64,000 nt of DNA from Streptomyces sp. NBC_01275 (GCF_026340655.1 NZ_JAPEOZ010000001.1:4898001-4962000); one strand, 5' to 3'; shown: positions 52,632 through 60,562, counted from the stretch's first letter. The notes: generated by a model not told the origin, from the sequence alone. Translations and numbers: made by a program.

Positions 52632-53471
52632 TCAGCCGGCGTCGGCCGCGTCAGCCGCGTCGGCTGCGTCGGCTGCGTCGGCTGCGTCGGCCGCGTCGAT
52701 CCGGCTCAGGAAGTCCCCCAGCGCCGCGTTGAACTCCTCCGGCCGCTCCAGGTTCGGCATGTGGGCCGCTCCCTTGACGACCTGGAGGTCGGAGTGGGGG
52801 AGTGCCGCGTGCATCGCCTCCGCCTCGGGGACCGGGGTGAACTCGTCGTCCTCGCCCACGACGACCAGGGCGGGGACGGCGACCCGGGTCAGGAGGGAGC
52901 GGTAGTCGGGGCGTTCGGCGCGGCCCCGGAGGGCCGCGGCGGCGCCCTCGGGGGGTGTGGACGTCATCATGCGGTGGACGTGGGCCTTGACGTCGTCGGC
53001 GGCGTACGGGGCGACCATCTTCTCCAGGACCTCGTCGGCGTAGCCGCGCATGCCCTCGGCCAGCAGCCGGTCGGCCATCTCGTTGCGGGCCTGCTTGCCG
53101 TCGGTCGTCTCGGCCGTGGGGAAGGTGTCGGCGAGGACCAGGCCCCGGACGCGGTCGCCGAAGCGGTCGTAGCACTCCATGGCGATCTGGCCGCCCATGG
53201 ACAGCCCGGCCAGGACGAAGGCGTGCACCTCGAGGAAGTCGAGCAGGTCCTCGACGTCCGCCGCGAAGCGGGAGAGGAGCGTGACGCCGGGGGTGACCGG
53301 CGAGGCGCCGTAGCCGCGCAGGTCGGGGGCGATCACCCGGCGGGACGGGGCGAACGCCTCGATCTGCGGGGTCCACATCGTGCGGTCGAAGGGGTGGCCG
53401 TGGATGAGCACGAGAGGGAGTGCGGAGGAGTCCGCGTCGCCTTTGTCGTCATATGCGAGGAACGGGGTCAT
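52632..53471 (-). CDS. Alpha/beta hydrolase
   Basis: 279 residues from ATG 53469-53471. Fold landmarks: oxyanion LVLIHGHPFDRTMW (HG), DLRGYGAS, nucleophile elbow VLAGLSMGGQIAM (Ser), acid Asp in VVVGEDDEFTPV, and His in GAAHMPNLERPEEF. It is similar to 3-oxoadipate enol-lactonase and related esterases. The C-terminus carries six or more Ala-Asp-Ala repeats encoded by a 9-bp array. It is divergent from the MocR regulator gene, whose direct-repeat operator lies in the shared promoter, so it may be the target of that regulator. Cytoplasmic. Confidence 0.92.
   Translation of the reverse strand: MTPFLAYDDKGDADSSALPLVLIHGHPFDRTMWTPQIEAFAPSRRVIAPDLRGYGASPVTPGVTLLSRFAADVEDLLDFLEVHAFVLAGLSMGGQIAMECYDRFGDRVRGLVLADTFPTAETTDGKQARNEMADRLLAEGMRGYADEVLEKMVAPYAADDVKAHVHRMMTSTPPEGAAAALRGRAERPDYRSLLTRVAVPALVVVGEDDEFTPVPEAEAMHAALPHSDLQVVKGAAHMPNLERPEEFNAALGDFLSRIDAADAADAADAADAADAADAG
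52634..52698. repeat. 9-bp tandem repeat coding for (Ala-Asp-Ala)n
   Basis: GTCGGCTGC-type units repeat about seven times at the 3' end of the hydrolase gene. Copy number is expected to vary without frame change. Confidence 0.85.
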
Positions 53472-53497
53472 GTCAGCGACCCTAGGGCGGGTCAAAT

Positions 53498-53532
53498 CCT
53501 CGGTGCAATAAGATCTTTGCCCTCGGTGCAAT
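53498..53532. promoter_or_regulatory. Direct-repeat operator between the hydrolase and MocR genes
   Basis: CCTCGGTGCAAT occurs at 53498-53509 and 53521-53532, 23 bp apart (about two helical turns), around the palindrome AAGATCTT. MocR regulators typically bind direct repeats of this spacing. Confidence 0.62.
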
Positions 53533-53558
53533 CGGCGAGAGGGCGGAGGGTCGGCACG

Positions 53559-54899
53559 GTGGGGGACTTCCTGGGCATCGCCGACCGCATCGCCGACGAC
53601 ATCGCCTCCGGGCGGCTTCGGCCCGGTCAACAGCTGCCTCCGCAGCGGTGGTTCGCGCGCCGGCATCGCATCGCCCCCTCGACGGCCGGGCGGGTGTACG
53701 GCGAACTCGTGCGGCGGGGACTGGTCGTGGGGGAGGTCGGACGCGGCACCTTCGTACGGGCCGCCCCGGCTGCTGCGCAGGGGCGGGCGCTCATCGAGGC
53801 CGCGACCGCCGCGCCCGTGAACCTGGAGCTCAACTACCCTTCCGCGCCGGGGCAGTCCGAACTGCTCGCTCCCGCCCTCGCGGCCCTGACGCGACCTGAC
53901 GTCCTCGCCGACGTGATGCGTCCGGCGGCCGCCGCCGGGACCGCTTCGGCGCGCGAGGCCGCCGTCGGGCTGCTCGCCCTTCCCGGCTGGCGGCCCGACC
54001 CCGCGCAGGTCCTCTTCACGGGCAACGCCCGTCAGGCCATCGCCGCCGTCCTCGCCTCCCTGGTCCGGCCGGGCGGCCGGGTCGGCGTCGAGGAGCTCAC
54101 GTATCCGCTGGTCAAGGAGATCGCCGGGCGGTTGGGAGTAGTGCTCGTCCCGCTCGCCGGCGACGAGGAAGGGGTACGTCCGGACGCCCTGGCCGCCGCC
54201 CATCGCGCCGCTCCCCTCTCCGCCCTCTACCTCCAGCCCACCCTGCACAACCCGACGTCCCTGACCGTCAGCGAGCGGCGGCTGCGCCGACTGGGCGAGC
54301 AGGCGGCCGACTTGGGCCTGCCCGTCGTGGAGGACCGCATCTGGTCCTTCCTCCATCCGGACGCGGTGCCGCTCGCCGCGTACGCGCCCGGTCTCACCCA
54401 TGTCGTCGACGGACTGTCCAAGCGGGTCGCGCCGGGGCTGACCGTCGGTTTTCTCGTCGTGCCCGAGCAGCGGGTCGAGGCCGTGGGGGCGGCGGTGCGG
54501 TCCGGGGGGTGGAGTGCGGGCCGGTTCGCGCTGGAGGCGGCCGTGCGGTGGGCGGAGGAGGGGGTGGTGCGGCGGCTCGTCGAGGAGAAGCGGGCGGATG
54601 TCGCCCGCCGGCAGCGGATCCTGCACCACCGTCTCGACGGGTTCGTCGTACGGACCGACCCTCGCGCCTATTTCGCCTGGTGGGAGTTGCCCGCGCCCTG
54701 GCGGGCGGACACCTTCGCCGCCGCCGCGGCCGCGCACGGGATCGCGGTCACGCCGGGCACCGCCTTCGCCGTCGACCCGCACCGCACCCCGAACGCGGTC
54801 AGGCTCGGACTCGCGTCGGCTTCGCCGGAGGAGCTGGCGTGGGCGTTGCGGGTGCTCGTCGGCGTCGCAGAACGCGGACCGTCCGGACGTTCCGGGTGA
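53559..54899 (+). CDS. MocR-type GntR regulator with aminotransferase fold
   Basis: 446 residues from GTG 53559-53561 (GGAGGG upstream; a GTG 30 nt earlier is possible). The N-terminal winged helix is IADRIADDIASGRLRPGQQLPPQRWFARRHRIAPSTAGRVYGELVRRGLVVGEVGRGTFV. The C-terminal fold-type I aminotransferase domain has VLFTGNARQAIAAVLASLVRPG, LYLQPTLHNPTSLT, PVVEDRIWSFL and the PLP lysine in HVVDGLSKRVAPGLTVGF. MocR proteins use PLP or an amine as effector and control a neighbouring gene. Here that is probably the divergent hydrolase. The last 100 bp overlap the convergent membrane protein gene. Confidence 0.93.
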   Translation: MGDFLGIADRIADDIASGRLRPGQQLPPQRWFARRHRIAPSTAGRVYGELVRRGLVVGEVGRGTFVRAAPAAAQGRALIEAATAAPVNLELNYPSAPGQSELLAPALAALTRPDVLADVMRPAAAAGTASAREAAVGLLALPGWRPDPAQVLFTGNARQAIAAVLASLVRPGGRVGVEELTYPLVKEIAGRLGVVLVPLAGDEEGVRPDALAAAHRAAPLSALYLQPTLHNPTSLTVSERRLRRLGEQAADLGLPVVEDRIWSFLHPDAVPLAAYAPGLTHVVDGLSKRVAPGLTVGFLVVPEQRVEAVGAAVRSGGWSAGRFALEAAVRWAEEGVVRRLVEEKRADVARRQRILHHRLDGFVVRTDPRAYFAWWELPAPWRADTFAAAAAAHGIAVTPGTAFAVDPHRTPNAVRLGLASASPEELAWALRVLVGVAERGPSGRSG

Positions 54900-55830
54900 G
54901 CCAGGTGGCCGCGGCCACCGTCAGCCCGAGGGCGAGCAGCAGCCAGGACGTGGTGCGCAGGGTCGTGGTGAGGGCGTCGTAGATCGCGCCCGCGGCCGGG
55001 CGGTGGGCCGCGTCGGGGAGGTCGGCGAGGGTGAAGCGGCGGCCGATCGCGACCGAGAGGCCGAGGAACGCGCCGCCGAGGGCCGTGCCGAGGGCGGTCG
55101 CGGTGATCGCGCGGCGGCGGCAGGCGGCGACGGCGATGCCGGCGACGGCGAACACGACGGCCGCCAGGGGCAGCCAGAAACCGGCGACGTCGAGCACGTG
55201 GTAGCCCTTCCGGAGTGCGGCCAGTTCGTGGTGCGGGAGCAGCGCCACGCGGGTGTGCTCGATCGGGATGCGCTCGGCGAACGGCACGTGGTCGGCGGTG
55301 AGTCGGCGCTTGAGGGGGGTGGTCACGGTCGCGAGGTCGACGGTGAGTGCGCGGTCGTCGTCGGCGGCGGTGTCGTGGTCGGCGCCGCCGTGGGCGCCGT
55401 CGTCGTGCAGGGCCCTCATCACCGCCCGGTGCGCGGCCTCGTTGCCGGTGTTCCAGACGGTGCGGTAGGCGCGGGTCGCGGTGAAGGAACGCACGGCGTC
55501 GCGGACGAAGACCGGGTTCACGCCGGCCTCGCGGGCGACGCCGTCGCCGACCGTGTCCGCGACCGCGTCCCGTACGGCCGGGTCGGTGGCGAGCGGCGCC
55601 ATCGTGGTGACGTAACGGGCGGTGTCCGTGAGGCCGTACGCCGCCCAGGCCGCCAGCGCGCCCAGCGGCACGAGGAGGCAGGACAGGGCGATCAGGACGG
55701 CCGAGGCGATGGTCCGCAGGCCTTGGGCGCCTCGGCTGCCTCCGGGACCTTGGGGGCCTCGGGGGCCGTGGCTGCTTCGGGGGTCTTGGGCGCCGTGCGG
55801 GCTTCGGGGGGTTCGGGGGCTTCGGGACAC
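54799..55830 (-). CDS. Membrane protein of unknown function, convergent overlap with MocR
   Basis: About 343 residues. The start is uncertain: GTG 55828-55830, or TTG 55842. The N-terminal 40 residues are Arg/Gly/Pro/Ser-rich and may be partly untranslated. Then come a membrane helix (IASAVLIALSCLLVPLGALAAWAAYGL), a long external domain (TARYVTTMAPLATDPAVRDAVADTVGDGVAREAGVNPVFVRDAVRSF and onward), two to three further helices (FWLPLAAVVFAVAGIAVAAC, ATALGTALGGAFLGLSVAI, SWLLLALGLTVAAATWL), and a basic tail. It belongs to a streptomycete membrane family with no assigned role. The 101-bp 3' overlap with the MocR gene is unusual. Confidence 0.75.
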   Translation of the reverse strand: MSRSPRTPRSPHGAQDPRSSHGPRGPQGPGGSRGAQGLRTIASAVLIALSCLLVPLGALAAWAAYGLTDTARYVTTMAPLATDPAVRDAVADTVGDGVAREAGVNPVFVRDAVRSFTATRAYRTVWNTGNEAAHRAVMRALHDDGAHGGADHDTAADDDRALTVDLATVTTPLKRRLTADHVPFAERIPIEHTRVALLPHHELAALRKGYHVLDVAGFWLPLAAVVFAVAGIAVAACRRRAITATALGTALGGAFLGLSVAIGRRFTLADLPDAAHRPAAGAIYDALTTTLRTTSWLLLALGLTVAAATWLTRNVRTVRVLRRRRAPATPTPAPPAKPTRVRA

Positions 55831-55916
55831 GCCTCCAGGCAAGGCGGTGCGGGGTGGACGCGCGAGCGGGGCGCGGCCAGTCGGGTGGCGGGCGCGGGAG
55901 CGCAGACGTCGCCTGC

Positions 55917-55976
55917 GACGGGACCTCTGACGGGACCTCTGACGGGACCTCCGACGGGACCTCCGACGGGACCTCC
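55917..55976. repeat. 12-bp tandem repeat, five copies
   Basis: GACGGGACCTCY is repeated five times with only T/C at the last base. It lies between the membrane protein start and the secreted SH3 protein gene. One upstream copy is partial. Probably variable in copy number. Confidence 0.9.
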
Positions 55977-56052
55977 GGCAGGCCCGATGAGGCCTCCGGT
56001 GGAGGGTTCACCCGAACGGGTGTTTCCTGGTTCTGGGGAGAAGGAGGCGATC

Positions 56053-56583
56053 ATGCGCACCACTCCGGCCCTGCGGACTCTGGCCGCGGCCCTGCTCACC
56101 GGCGGCGCCCTCGCCGTGTCGACGGCGGGAACCACGGCGGCGGCAGCCCCGCCGACCTATCCCGAAGGACACGGCAGCGGTGGTGACGGCGGCGGTGGTC
56201 CTGTCTGGGGGACCGTCGTCTCCCGCACGGATCTGAACCTGCGGCAGGCGCCCACCACCCACTCGCCCGCCGTCGACTCGCTCTCGCCCGGCAGTCAGGA
56301 CCGTGTGCAGTGCAGGGTCCTGGGACAGAGCGTCAACGGCGACCCGGACTGGTACTGGCTCGTCGGCGCCCAGGCCTGGGCGAGCGCCGCCTTCGTGGAC
56401 ACCGGCGGCGCGTGGCCGCCGACCTGCGCCGACCCGTGTCCGCAGTGGAAGAACGGCACGTGGACCAACTGGGACGACCCGTTCTGGAACGACGCCTGGA
56501 GCGTGTCGGTCTCCGGGTCGTTCAGCGTCACGGTTTCCGGATCCTCGTCGGGCGGCTGGGACTGGGTCCCGGTCGGCCGGTGA
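56053..56583 (+). CDS. Small secreted SH3-like protein
   Basis: 176 residues from ATG 56053-56055 behind AAGGAGG. The signal peptide is LRTLAAALLTGGALAVSTAGTTAAAA. After a Gly-rich linker an SH3b-like module follows (GTVVSRTDLNLRQAPTTHSPAVDSLSPGSQDRVQCRVLGQSVNGDPDWYWLVGAQAWASAAFVDT), of the kind that binds cell wall peptides. The cysteines in VQCRV, PTCADPC may form disulfides. The tail is Trp/Ser/Val-rich (WSVSVSGSFSVTVSGSSSGGWDW). It is probably retained at the cell wall. A strong hairpin ends the transcript. Confidence 0.87.
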   Translation: MRTTPALRTLAAALLTGGALAVSTAGTTAAAAPPTYPEGHGSGGDGGGGPVWGTVVSRTDLNLRQAPTTHSPAVDSLSPGSQDRVQCRVLGQSVNGDPDWYWLVGAQAWASAAFVDTGGAWPPTCADPCPQWKNGTWTNWDDPFWNDAWSVSVSGSFSVTVSGSSSGGWDWVPVGR

Positions 56584-56675
56584 GCGGAGGGATGAGGGAA
56601 CGCATGGGCCCCGGCGGAACACCGCCGGGGCCCGTGTGCGCCGTCTGCCCATGCGCGTGCGCGCCGTCTGCCCGT

Positions 56676-56719
56676 CTGCCCGTGTGCGCCGCCTGACGGC
56701 AGGCGGCGCACACGGGCAG
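56676..56719. terminator. Bidirectional terminator
   Basis: A perfect 20-bp stem (56676-56695 with 56700-56719, CTGCCCGTGTGCGCCGCCTG) with 4-nt loop ACGG lies between the convergent SH3 and membrane protein genes. Confidence 0.92.
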
Positions 56720-56729
56720 CTGACGGGTG

Positions 56730-57161
56730 CTAACGAATGCGGTGTCCCTCCGCGTCCTCGTGCGTGTAGTAGCGGAAGAACAGCGATGCGAAGACGACCG
56801 CCGCGACCGCCAGGGACATGATCGTGGAGCGCAGCACGCTCGCTCCGGTCTGGCTGTACACGAAGCCGAACGCACAGCCGGCGAACGCCGTCCACAGGAG
56901 GGCGTGCAGTTCGCGCGGCATGCGCGGGGCCAGGGAGCGGACGCCCATGTACAGCGCCGTGAACGCGATCGCGCTCACGAAGCCGAGCAGGACGTTCCAG
57001 CCGGTGATCGGGCCGCCGGAACGGTTGTTGGCCGCGACCCAGTAGCCGTAGACGAGCCCCAGCGTGACGGGGATCGCCCAGGCCATGATCCGGTGGGTCC
57101 GTCCGCTGAAGACTTCGGGTGTTGGGGAAGGGGCCCGCAGTGCGGGCGCCGAATGAGCCAT
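56730..57161 (-). CDS. Small integral membrane protein
   Basis: 143 residues from ATG 57159-57161 with GAGGAG. Four membrane helices are visible: HRIMAWAIPVTLGLVYGYWVAA, WNVLLGFVSAIAFTALYMGV, ALLWTAFAGCAFGFVYSQTG and STIMSLAVAAVVFASLFFRYY, with a charged end THEDAEGHRIR. No family with known function is recognised. The protein is highly typical of streptomycete genomes. It is divergent from the 448-residue protein gene. Confidence 0.85.
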   Translation of the reverse strand: MAHSAPALRAPSPTPEVFSGRTHRIMAWAIPVTLGLVYGYWVAANNRSGGPITGWNVLLGFVSAIAFTALYMGVRSLAPRMPRELHALLWTAFAGCAFGFVYSQTGASVLRSTIMSLAVAAVVFASLFFRYYTHEDAEGHRIR

Positions 57162-57375
57162 GAGAGGACTCCTCTCTCTCCTCGCCCCCGTGTTCCGCCC
57201 CTGCCTTCCAGAGCACACCTGGGGAGGGGCGGTGGCAAGTCGGGTGCGCGGGTTTTCTGCCGGGGCGAGGGCGACGAAGGCCTCGTACGGGGACGTTTGC
57301 AGTGCGGAGGTCCACCTTTGCAGCAGCAGCCGTTACGGTGCTGACGTACGTGATCGACAGGGGAGGGGGCCGACC

Positions 57376-58722
57376 ATGCCCGGAACCGTGCTGCTGCTCG
57401 CGGCATCGCCTGTGGGCAAGGGGTGTCTGGTGGACGCGGCGTCCGTGCTCCCCGTGCTCGCGGCCGTGCCGCCCGCCGTGCTGGCCGGCGCCGACACCGC
57501 GAACGTCGTCGAGCTCGCCGACCCGCTGGAGCCGCAGGCCGTGCTGACCCGGCTGCGCGCCGCCGCGGCCGCGCCCGGGCCGCTGACCCTCTACGTCGCC
57601 GGCCAGCTGCTGCTCGACCGGCGCCAGCATCTGCCCCACCTGGCGTTGGCGCGTACGACGCCCTCGACCGTCCGCTACACCGGGTTCCCCTGGCACTGGT
57701 TCCGGGAGGAACTGCGGCTGCGGACGGGCGGGTCGGCGACCGGCTCGGCGACGGGCTCGACGACGGTGCTGCTCGATCTGCACGCCGACGCGGAGACATG
57801 GGGGTGGCTGCGGGAGCAGACGCTCGACTGCGGGCCGACGGCCATGGTCTACGGCCGGGTCGCGCCGCCGCCCGGACGTCGTACGGTCGCCGCGCCGACG
57901 TACATGAAGGCGGTCGCGACGATACTGCGCAGCGGGGGTCGGCCGGACCCGGGGCTGTTGCACCAGATGGCGTTGGCCCGGATCGCGGGCGAGGGGGAGG
58001 TGGGGGATCTGGTGCTGTCGGGGGTGGGAGCGGAGGCGGAGACCGGGGCGGGACCCCGACCCGGACCCGGGGCTGGTGTGGCTGTGGCTGTGGGGCCCGG
58101 ACCCGGTGTGGCTGCAGGTGTGGGGCCCGGAGTCGGTGTGGCTGCAGGTGTGGGGCCCGGAGTCGGTTTCGCCCCCGCCGTCCCTTCCCCGCCCGTCCCC
58201 GGGGGCGCCCCCGGCCCTCCGCCGCCGACCCTGGACGGGCCCGGTCCTCGGACTCGCCCCAAGACGCAGCCCGCGGACCGGCTGGAGACTCCCGAGGAAG
58301 CCGACGCCCACGCAGGCATCGCCGCCGCCGTCCAGTCCGGACAGCACGCCTCCGCCGACGCTCTCGCCGCGCGCTGGGAGCAGGCGGCGGCCGTCGCGTA
58401 CGGGGTCGGGTCCGAGGCGGCGTTGCACTGGACCGAGGTGCGGGCGGATCTCGCGATGTTCGCGGGGGACGCCGCGCGCAGCTGCCGTACCTGGATGCAG
58501 GTCGCGGCGGCGCGACTGGCCGCCGGGCAGCCGGCCGACGCGCCCGCCGTGGAGGCGGCCGTGGACCGGGCGCACCACCAGTGGGGCCGTATCGGCGACG
58601 CGGCCGGGGCCCGTGAACTGGGCCCCGCGCTCGCGGAGCTGCGCGGCCGGGTCCCCGGCCGCCGCGAGGGCGCCCTGGACCACGTCCACCGACAACTGAG
58701 ACAACTGCAGACCCAGAACTGA
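57376..58722 (+). CDS. Two-domain protein of unknown function with Gly-Pro-Val repeat linker
   Basis: 448 residues from ATG 57376-57378 behind GGGAGGGGG. Residues 1-195 form an alpha/beta domain (MPGTVLLLAASPVGKGCLVDAASVLPVLAAV, ANVVELADPLEPQAVLTRLRAAAA, LTLYVAGQLLLDRRQHLPHL, TTVLLDLHADAETWGWL) that faintly recalls caspase-like or Rossmann folds, without a clear catalytic Cys-His pair. Residues about 220-290 are a GVAAGVGPGV repeat and a Pro linker. The last 140 residues are helical, TPR-like (EEADAHAGIAAAVQSGQHASADALAARWEQAAAVAYG). I do not recognise the family. The neighbouring WD40 remnant and HTH-TPR regulator suggest a signalling or conflict-system context, which is only inference. Confidence 0.8.
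   Translation: MPGTVLLLAASPVGKGCLVDAASVLPVLAAVPPAVLAGADTANVVELADPLEPQAVLTRLRAAAAAPGPLTLYVAGQLLLDRRQHLPHLALARTTPSTVRYTGFPWHWFREELRLRTGGSATGSATGSTTVLLDLHADAETWGWLREQTLDCGPTAMVYGRVAPPPGRRTVAAPTYMKAVATILRSGGRPDPGLLHQMALARIAGEGEVGDLVLSGVGAEAETGAGPRPGPGAGVAVAVGPGPGVAAGVGPGVGVAAGVGPGVGFAPAVPSPPVPGGAPGPPPPTLDGPGPRTRPKTQPADRLETPEEADAHAGIAAAVQSGQHASADALAARWEQAAAVAYGVGSEAALHWTEVRADLAMFAGDAARSCRTWMQVAAARLAAGQPADAPAVEAAVDRAHHQWGRIGDAAGARELGPALAELRGRVPGRREGALDHVHRQLRQLQTQN
58107..58170. repeat. 30-bp in-frame tandem repeat
   Basis: About two copies of GGTGTGGCTGCAGGTGTGGG..., encoding GVAAGVGPGV, within the linker of the preceding gene. Confidence 0.75.
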
Positions 58723-58741
58723 CGGTCCCCGGCCCCCGAAC

Positions 58742-58912
58742 ACGTGGAAGCGCGCGGCCGGCGTCCACGTCTCCCTCCAGTGCTACGACATCGACCCGGC
58801 CCGGGCGGTCGAGCGGGTGTGCGCGCGGACGGGCGGGGGTCTGACGAGGGACCAGTGGAAGACGTACATCCCGGACACGCCGTACCGCAGGACGTGCGGT
58901 CAGCCTCTCTGA
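58742..58912 (+). pseudogene. C-terminal remnant of a WD40/nSTAND protein gene
   Basis: An open stretch of 56 codons ending at TGA 58910-58912 reads VHVSLQCYDIDPARAVERVC, then GGGLTRDQWKTYIPDTPYRRTC. This matches the conserved C-terminal tail of Streptomyces WD40/nSTAND proteins (CxxxGxxLTxxEWxxYIPxxPYxxTC). No start codon or propeller precedes it; it begins 20 bp after the previous stop. It is a scar of a lost large gene. Confidence 0.6.
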
Positions 58913-59076
58913 GGCTGGTGCTGGGCCGTCGGGGAGGCCGGGGCGGTGTCCGTCGCCTTCGCCGGGCCCGCGTTGGCCGCGGCGATCAGTGCCGCGGCGG
59001 CCAGGACGGCTGCGGCGACGGCCCGGACGTACCTGAGGGAAGGGCGTCCGTAGGGTGCGGATGTGCGTTCTGGCAC
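58900..59076 (-). CDS. Small exported peptide, 58 residues, candidate signal propeptide
   Basis: GTG 59074-59076 is preceded by GAGG at 7 nt. Third codon positions are mostly G/C, as in real Streptomyces genes. The product has a basic N-terminus (RPSLRYVR), a hydrophobic core (AVAAAVLAAAALIAAANA) and a likely signal peptidase site GPAKA, leaving a 17-residue peptide TDTAPASPTAQHQPQRG. It is divergent from the HTH-TPR regulator, 142 bp apart. No homologue is known to me. Peptide pheromone, lantibiotic-like leader or fortuitous frame are the options. The 3' end overlaps the WD40 remnant by 13 bp. Confidence 0.55.
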   Translation of the reverse strand: MPERTSAPYGRPSLRYVRAVAAAVLAAAALIAAANAGPAKATDTAPASPTAQHQPQRG

Positions 59077-59132
59077 GGCAACCTCGCAACGTCGACGACT
59101 GCGGGAAGGACGACAGGGGCATCAACCCTGTA

Positions 59133-59146
59133 TTAAGCATGCTTAA
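59133..59146. promoter_or_regulatory. AT-rich palindrome in the divergent promoter
   Basis: TTAAGCATGCTTAA is a perfect 14-bp palindrome, followed 8 bp later by TTTAAC. It is conspicuous in a GC-rich genome and placed between the peptide gene and the HTH-TPR gene, so it is a probable operator of the regulator. Confidence 0.6.
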
Positions 59147-59218
59147 CTCGCCGTTTAACCTAGGGGCTGCGATAGTCCAACGGCAAGAGGCACTGGGGGA
59201 GTTGGGGGGAGTCGAGGC

Positions 59219-60562
59219 GTGGGAGAGCGGGACGATCCGGAGGTCATCGGGCGGCGCGTGCAGCGGCTGCGGGTCGAGCGGGGGCTGACCCAGCGGCAGT
59301 TGGCCGAGCCGACCTACACCCCTGCCTACGTCTCCACGCTGGAGGCCGGCCGGGTGCGGCCCTCCGACGAGGCGCTCAAGCACATCGCCGAACGGCTCGG
59401 GGTGGACTTCCGGGAGCTGGCCACCGGCCGGTCGGCCCGGCTCGTCACCGATCTGCGGCTGCGCCTCACCGAGGCCCAACGCGCCCTCGCCACCGGGGAG
59501 GCGCGGGACGCGGCCCGGGAGTACGCCGTCCTGCTCGCCGAGGCCGAGGAGCACGGGCTCGTCGAGGAACAGGCCACCGCGCTGCTCGGGCTCGGGGAGT
59601 GCGGGATCGACACCGGCGACCTGGAGGCGGCCCGGGAGTTCTTCGAACGGGCCGAGGGCTGTCTGGCGCACGCCCCGCTCCCGGTACGGGTGCCCGCGCT
59701 GCGCGGCCGCGCCGTCGCCCACTATCTGGCGGGCGAACTCCGGTACGCCGTCTACCTGTTGGAGTCGACCCTCGACGAGCTCAACCGGGGCGGACTGCAC
59801 GACCCCGACGCGCTGCTCCTGCTCTACGCCTCCGTCATCGGCCCGTACATGGACCTCGGCGCCCAGGCCCGCGCCGCCCAGGCCGCCGAGTTCGCCCTCG
59901 CGCTGGCCCCCCAGGTAGGCGACCCCGCGCTGGTCGCCCGCATGCACCGCTCGGTCGCCCGCACCCTCCTCGCCGAGGGCCGCATCGCCGAGGCCGACGC
60001 CTCCCTCGCCAAGGCCGCCGAGCTCTACCGCCAGCTCCAGCTGCGCACCGAACTCGCCAACTGCCACTGGATGCGCGGCTACGTCTCCGCACAGAACGGC
60101 GAACTGGAGCGCGCCGAGGGCGAGTTGCGGCAGGCCCAGAAGATGCTCTCCGCCCAGCGCGCCGCCCTCTACAGCAGCCAGGTCGCCGTCGAGCTGGCCG
60201 ACGTACTGCACCGCAGGGGCAAGTCGGAGGAGGCCGCCGAGCTGCTGCACGAGGTCCTGGGGGACCTCTCCCCCGAGCGCGGCGCGGTCCACTCCGCGGG
60301 CGCGCACCGGCTGCTGGGCATCATCGCCGAGGACGCCCGGGACACGGAGGCCGCCGAGGAGCACTACGTCCGCGCCCTCAGCCTCCTCGAACGGGCCGGC
60401 GCGGCGGGCGACCTCGCCGACCTGTGCCGGATGCTGGGCGACCTGCTGCGCCGCACCGGCCGCGTCGAGGCCGCCCTGGACGCCTACCGCACGGGCCTCG
60501 GCCACCGCACGGCCCCCGGCACCACCACCCTCGGCCCGGCCCCCGCCCAGCCGCCGCTCTAG
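59219..60562 (+). CDS. XRE-family HTH regulator with TPR domain
   Basis: 447 residues from GTG 59219-59221. The HTH occupies residues 8-62: IGRRVQRLRVERGLTQRQLAEPTYTPAYVSTLEAGRVRPSDEALKHIAERLGVDFREL. The remaining 380 residues are TPR-type helix pairs: ARDAAREYAVLLAEAEEHGLVEEQATALLGLGECGIDTGDLEAAREFFERAEGCL, then MHRSVARTLLAEGRIAEADASLAKAAELYRQL, and ALSLLERAGAAGDLADLCRMLGDLLRRTGRVEAALDAYRTGL. HTH-TPR proteins of the RRNPP group sense short peptides; streptomycete members of this type have no known ligand. The divergent exported peptide and the palindrome make a peptide-sensing circuit plausible. Confidence 0.88.
   Translation: MGERDDPEVIGRRVQRLRVERGLTQRQLAEPTYTPAYVSTLEAGRVRPSDEALKHIAERLGVDFRELATGRSARLVTDLRLRLTEAQRALATGEARDAAREYAVLLAEAEEHGLVEEQATALLGLGECGIDTGDLEAAREFFERAEGCLAHAPLPVRVPALRGRAVAHYLAGELRYAVYLLESTLDELNRGGLHDPDALLLLYASVIGPYMDLGAQARAAQAAEFALALAPQVGDPALVARMHRSVARTLLAEGRIAEADASLAKAAELYRQLQLRTELANCHWMRGYVSAQNGELERAEGELRQAQKMLSAQRAALYSSQVAVELADVLHRRGKSEEAAELLHEVLGDLSPERGAVHSAGAHRLLGIIAEDARDTEAAEEHYVRALSLLERAGAAGDLADLCRMLGDLLRRTGRVEAALDAYRTGLGHRTAPGTTTLGPAPAQPPL

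Noticed and set aside
56006..56025. Small hairpin ACCCGAACGGGTG before the SH3 protein gene as a terminator or riboswitch
   Set aside because: Only 5-6 bp, too weak to interpret.
59168..59218. A stretch TAGTCCAACGGCAAGAGGCA resembling the D-arm of tRNA-Gln before the HTH-TPR gene
   Set aside because: No matching anticodon stem, T arm or acceptor pairing could be drawn; at best a fragment. Not listed as RNA.
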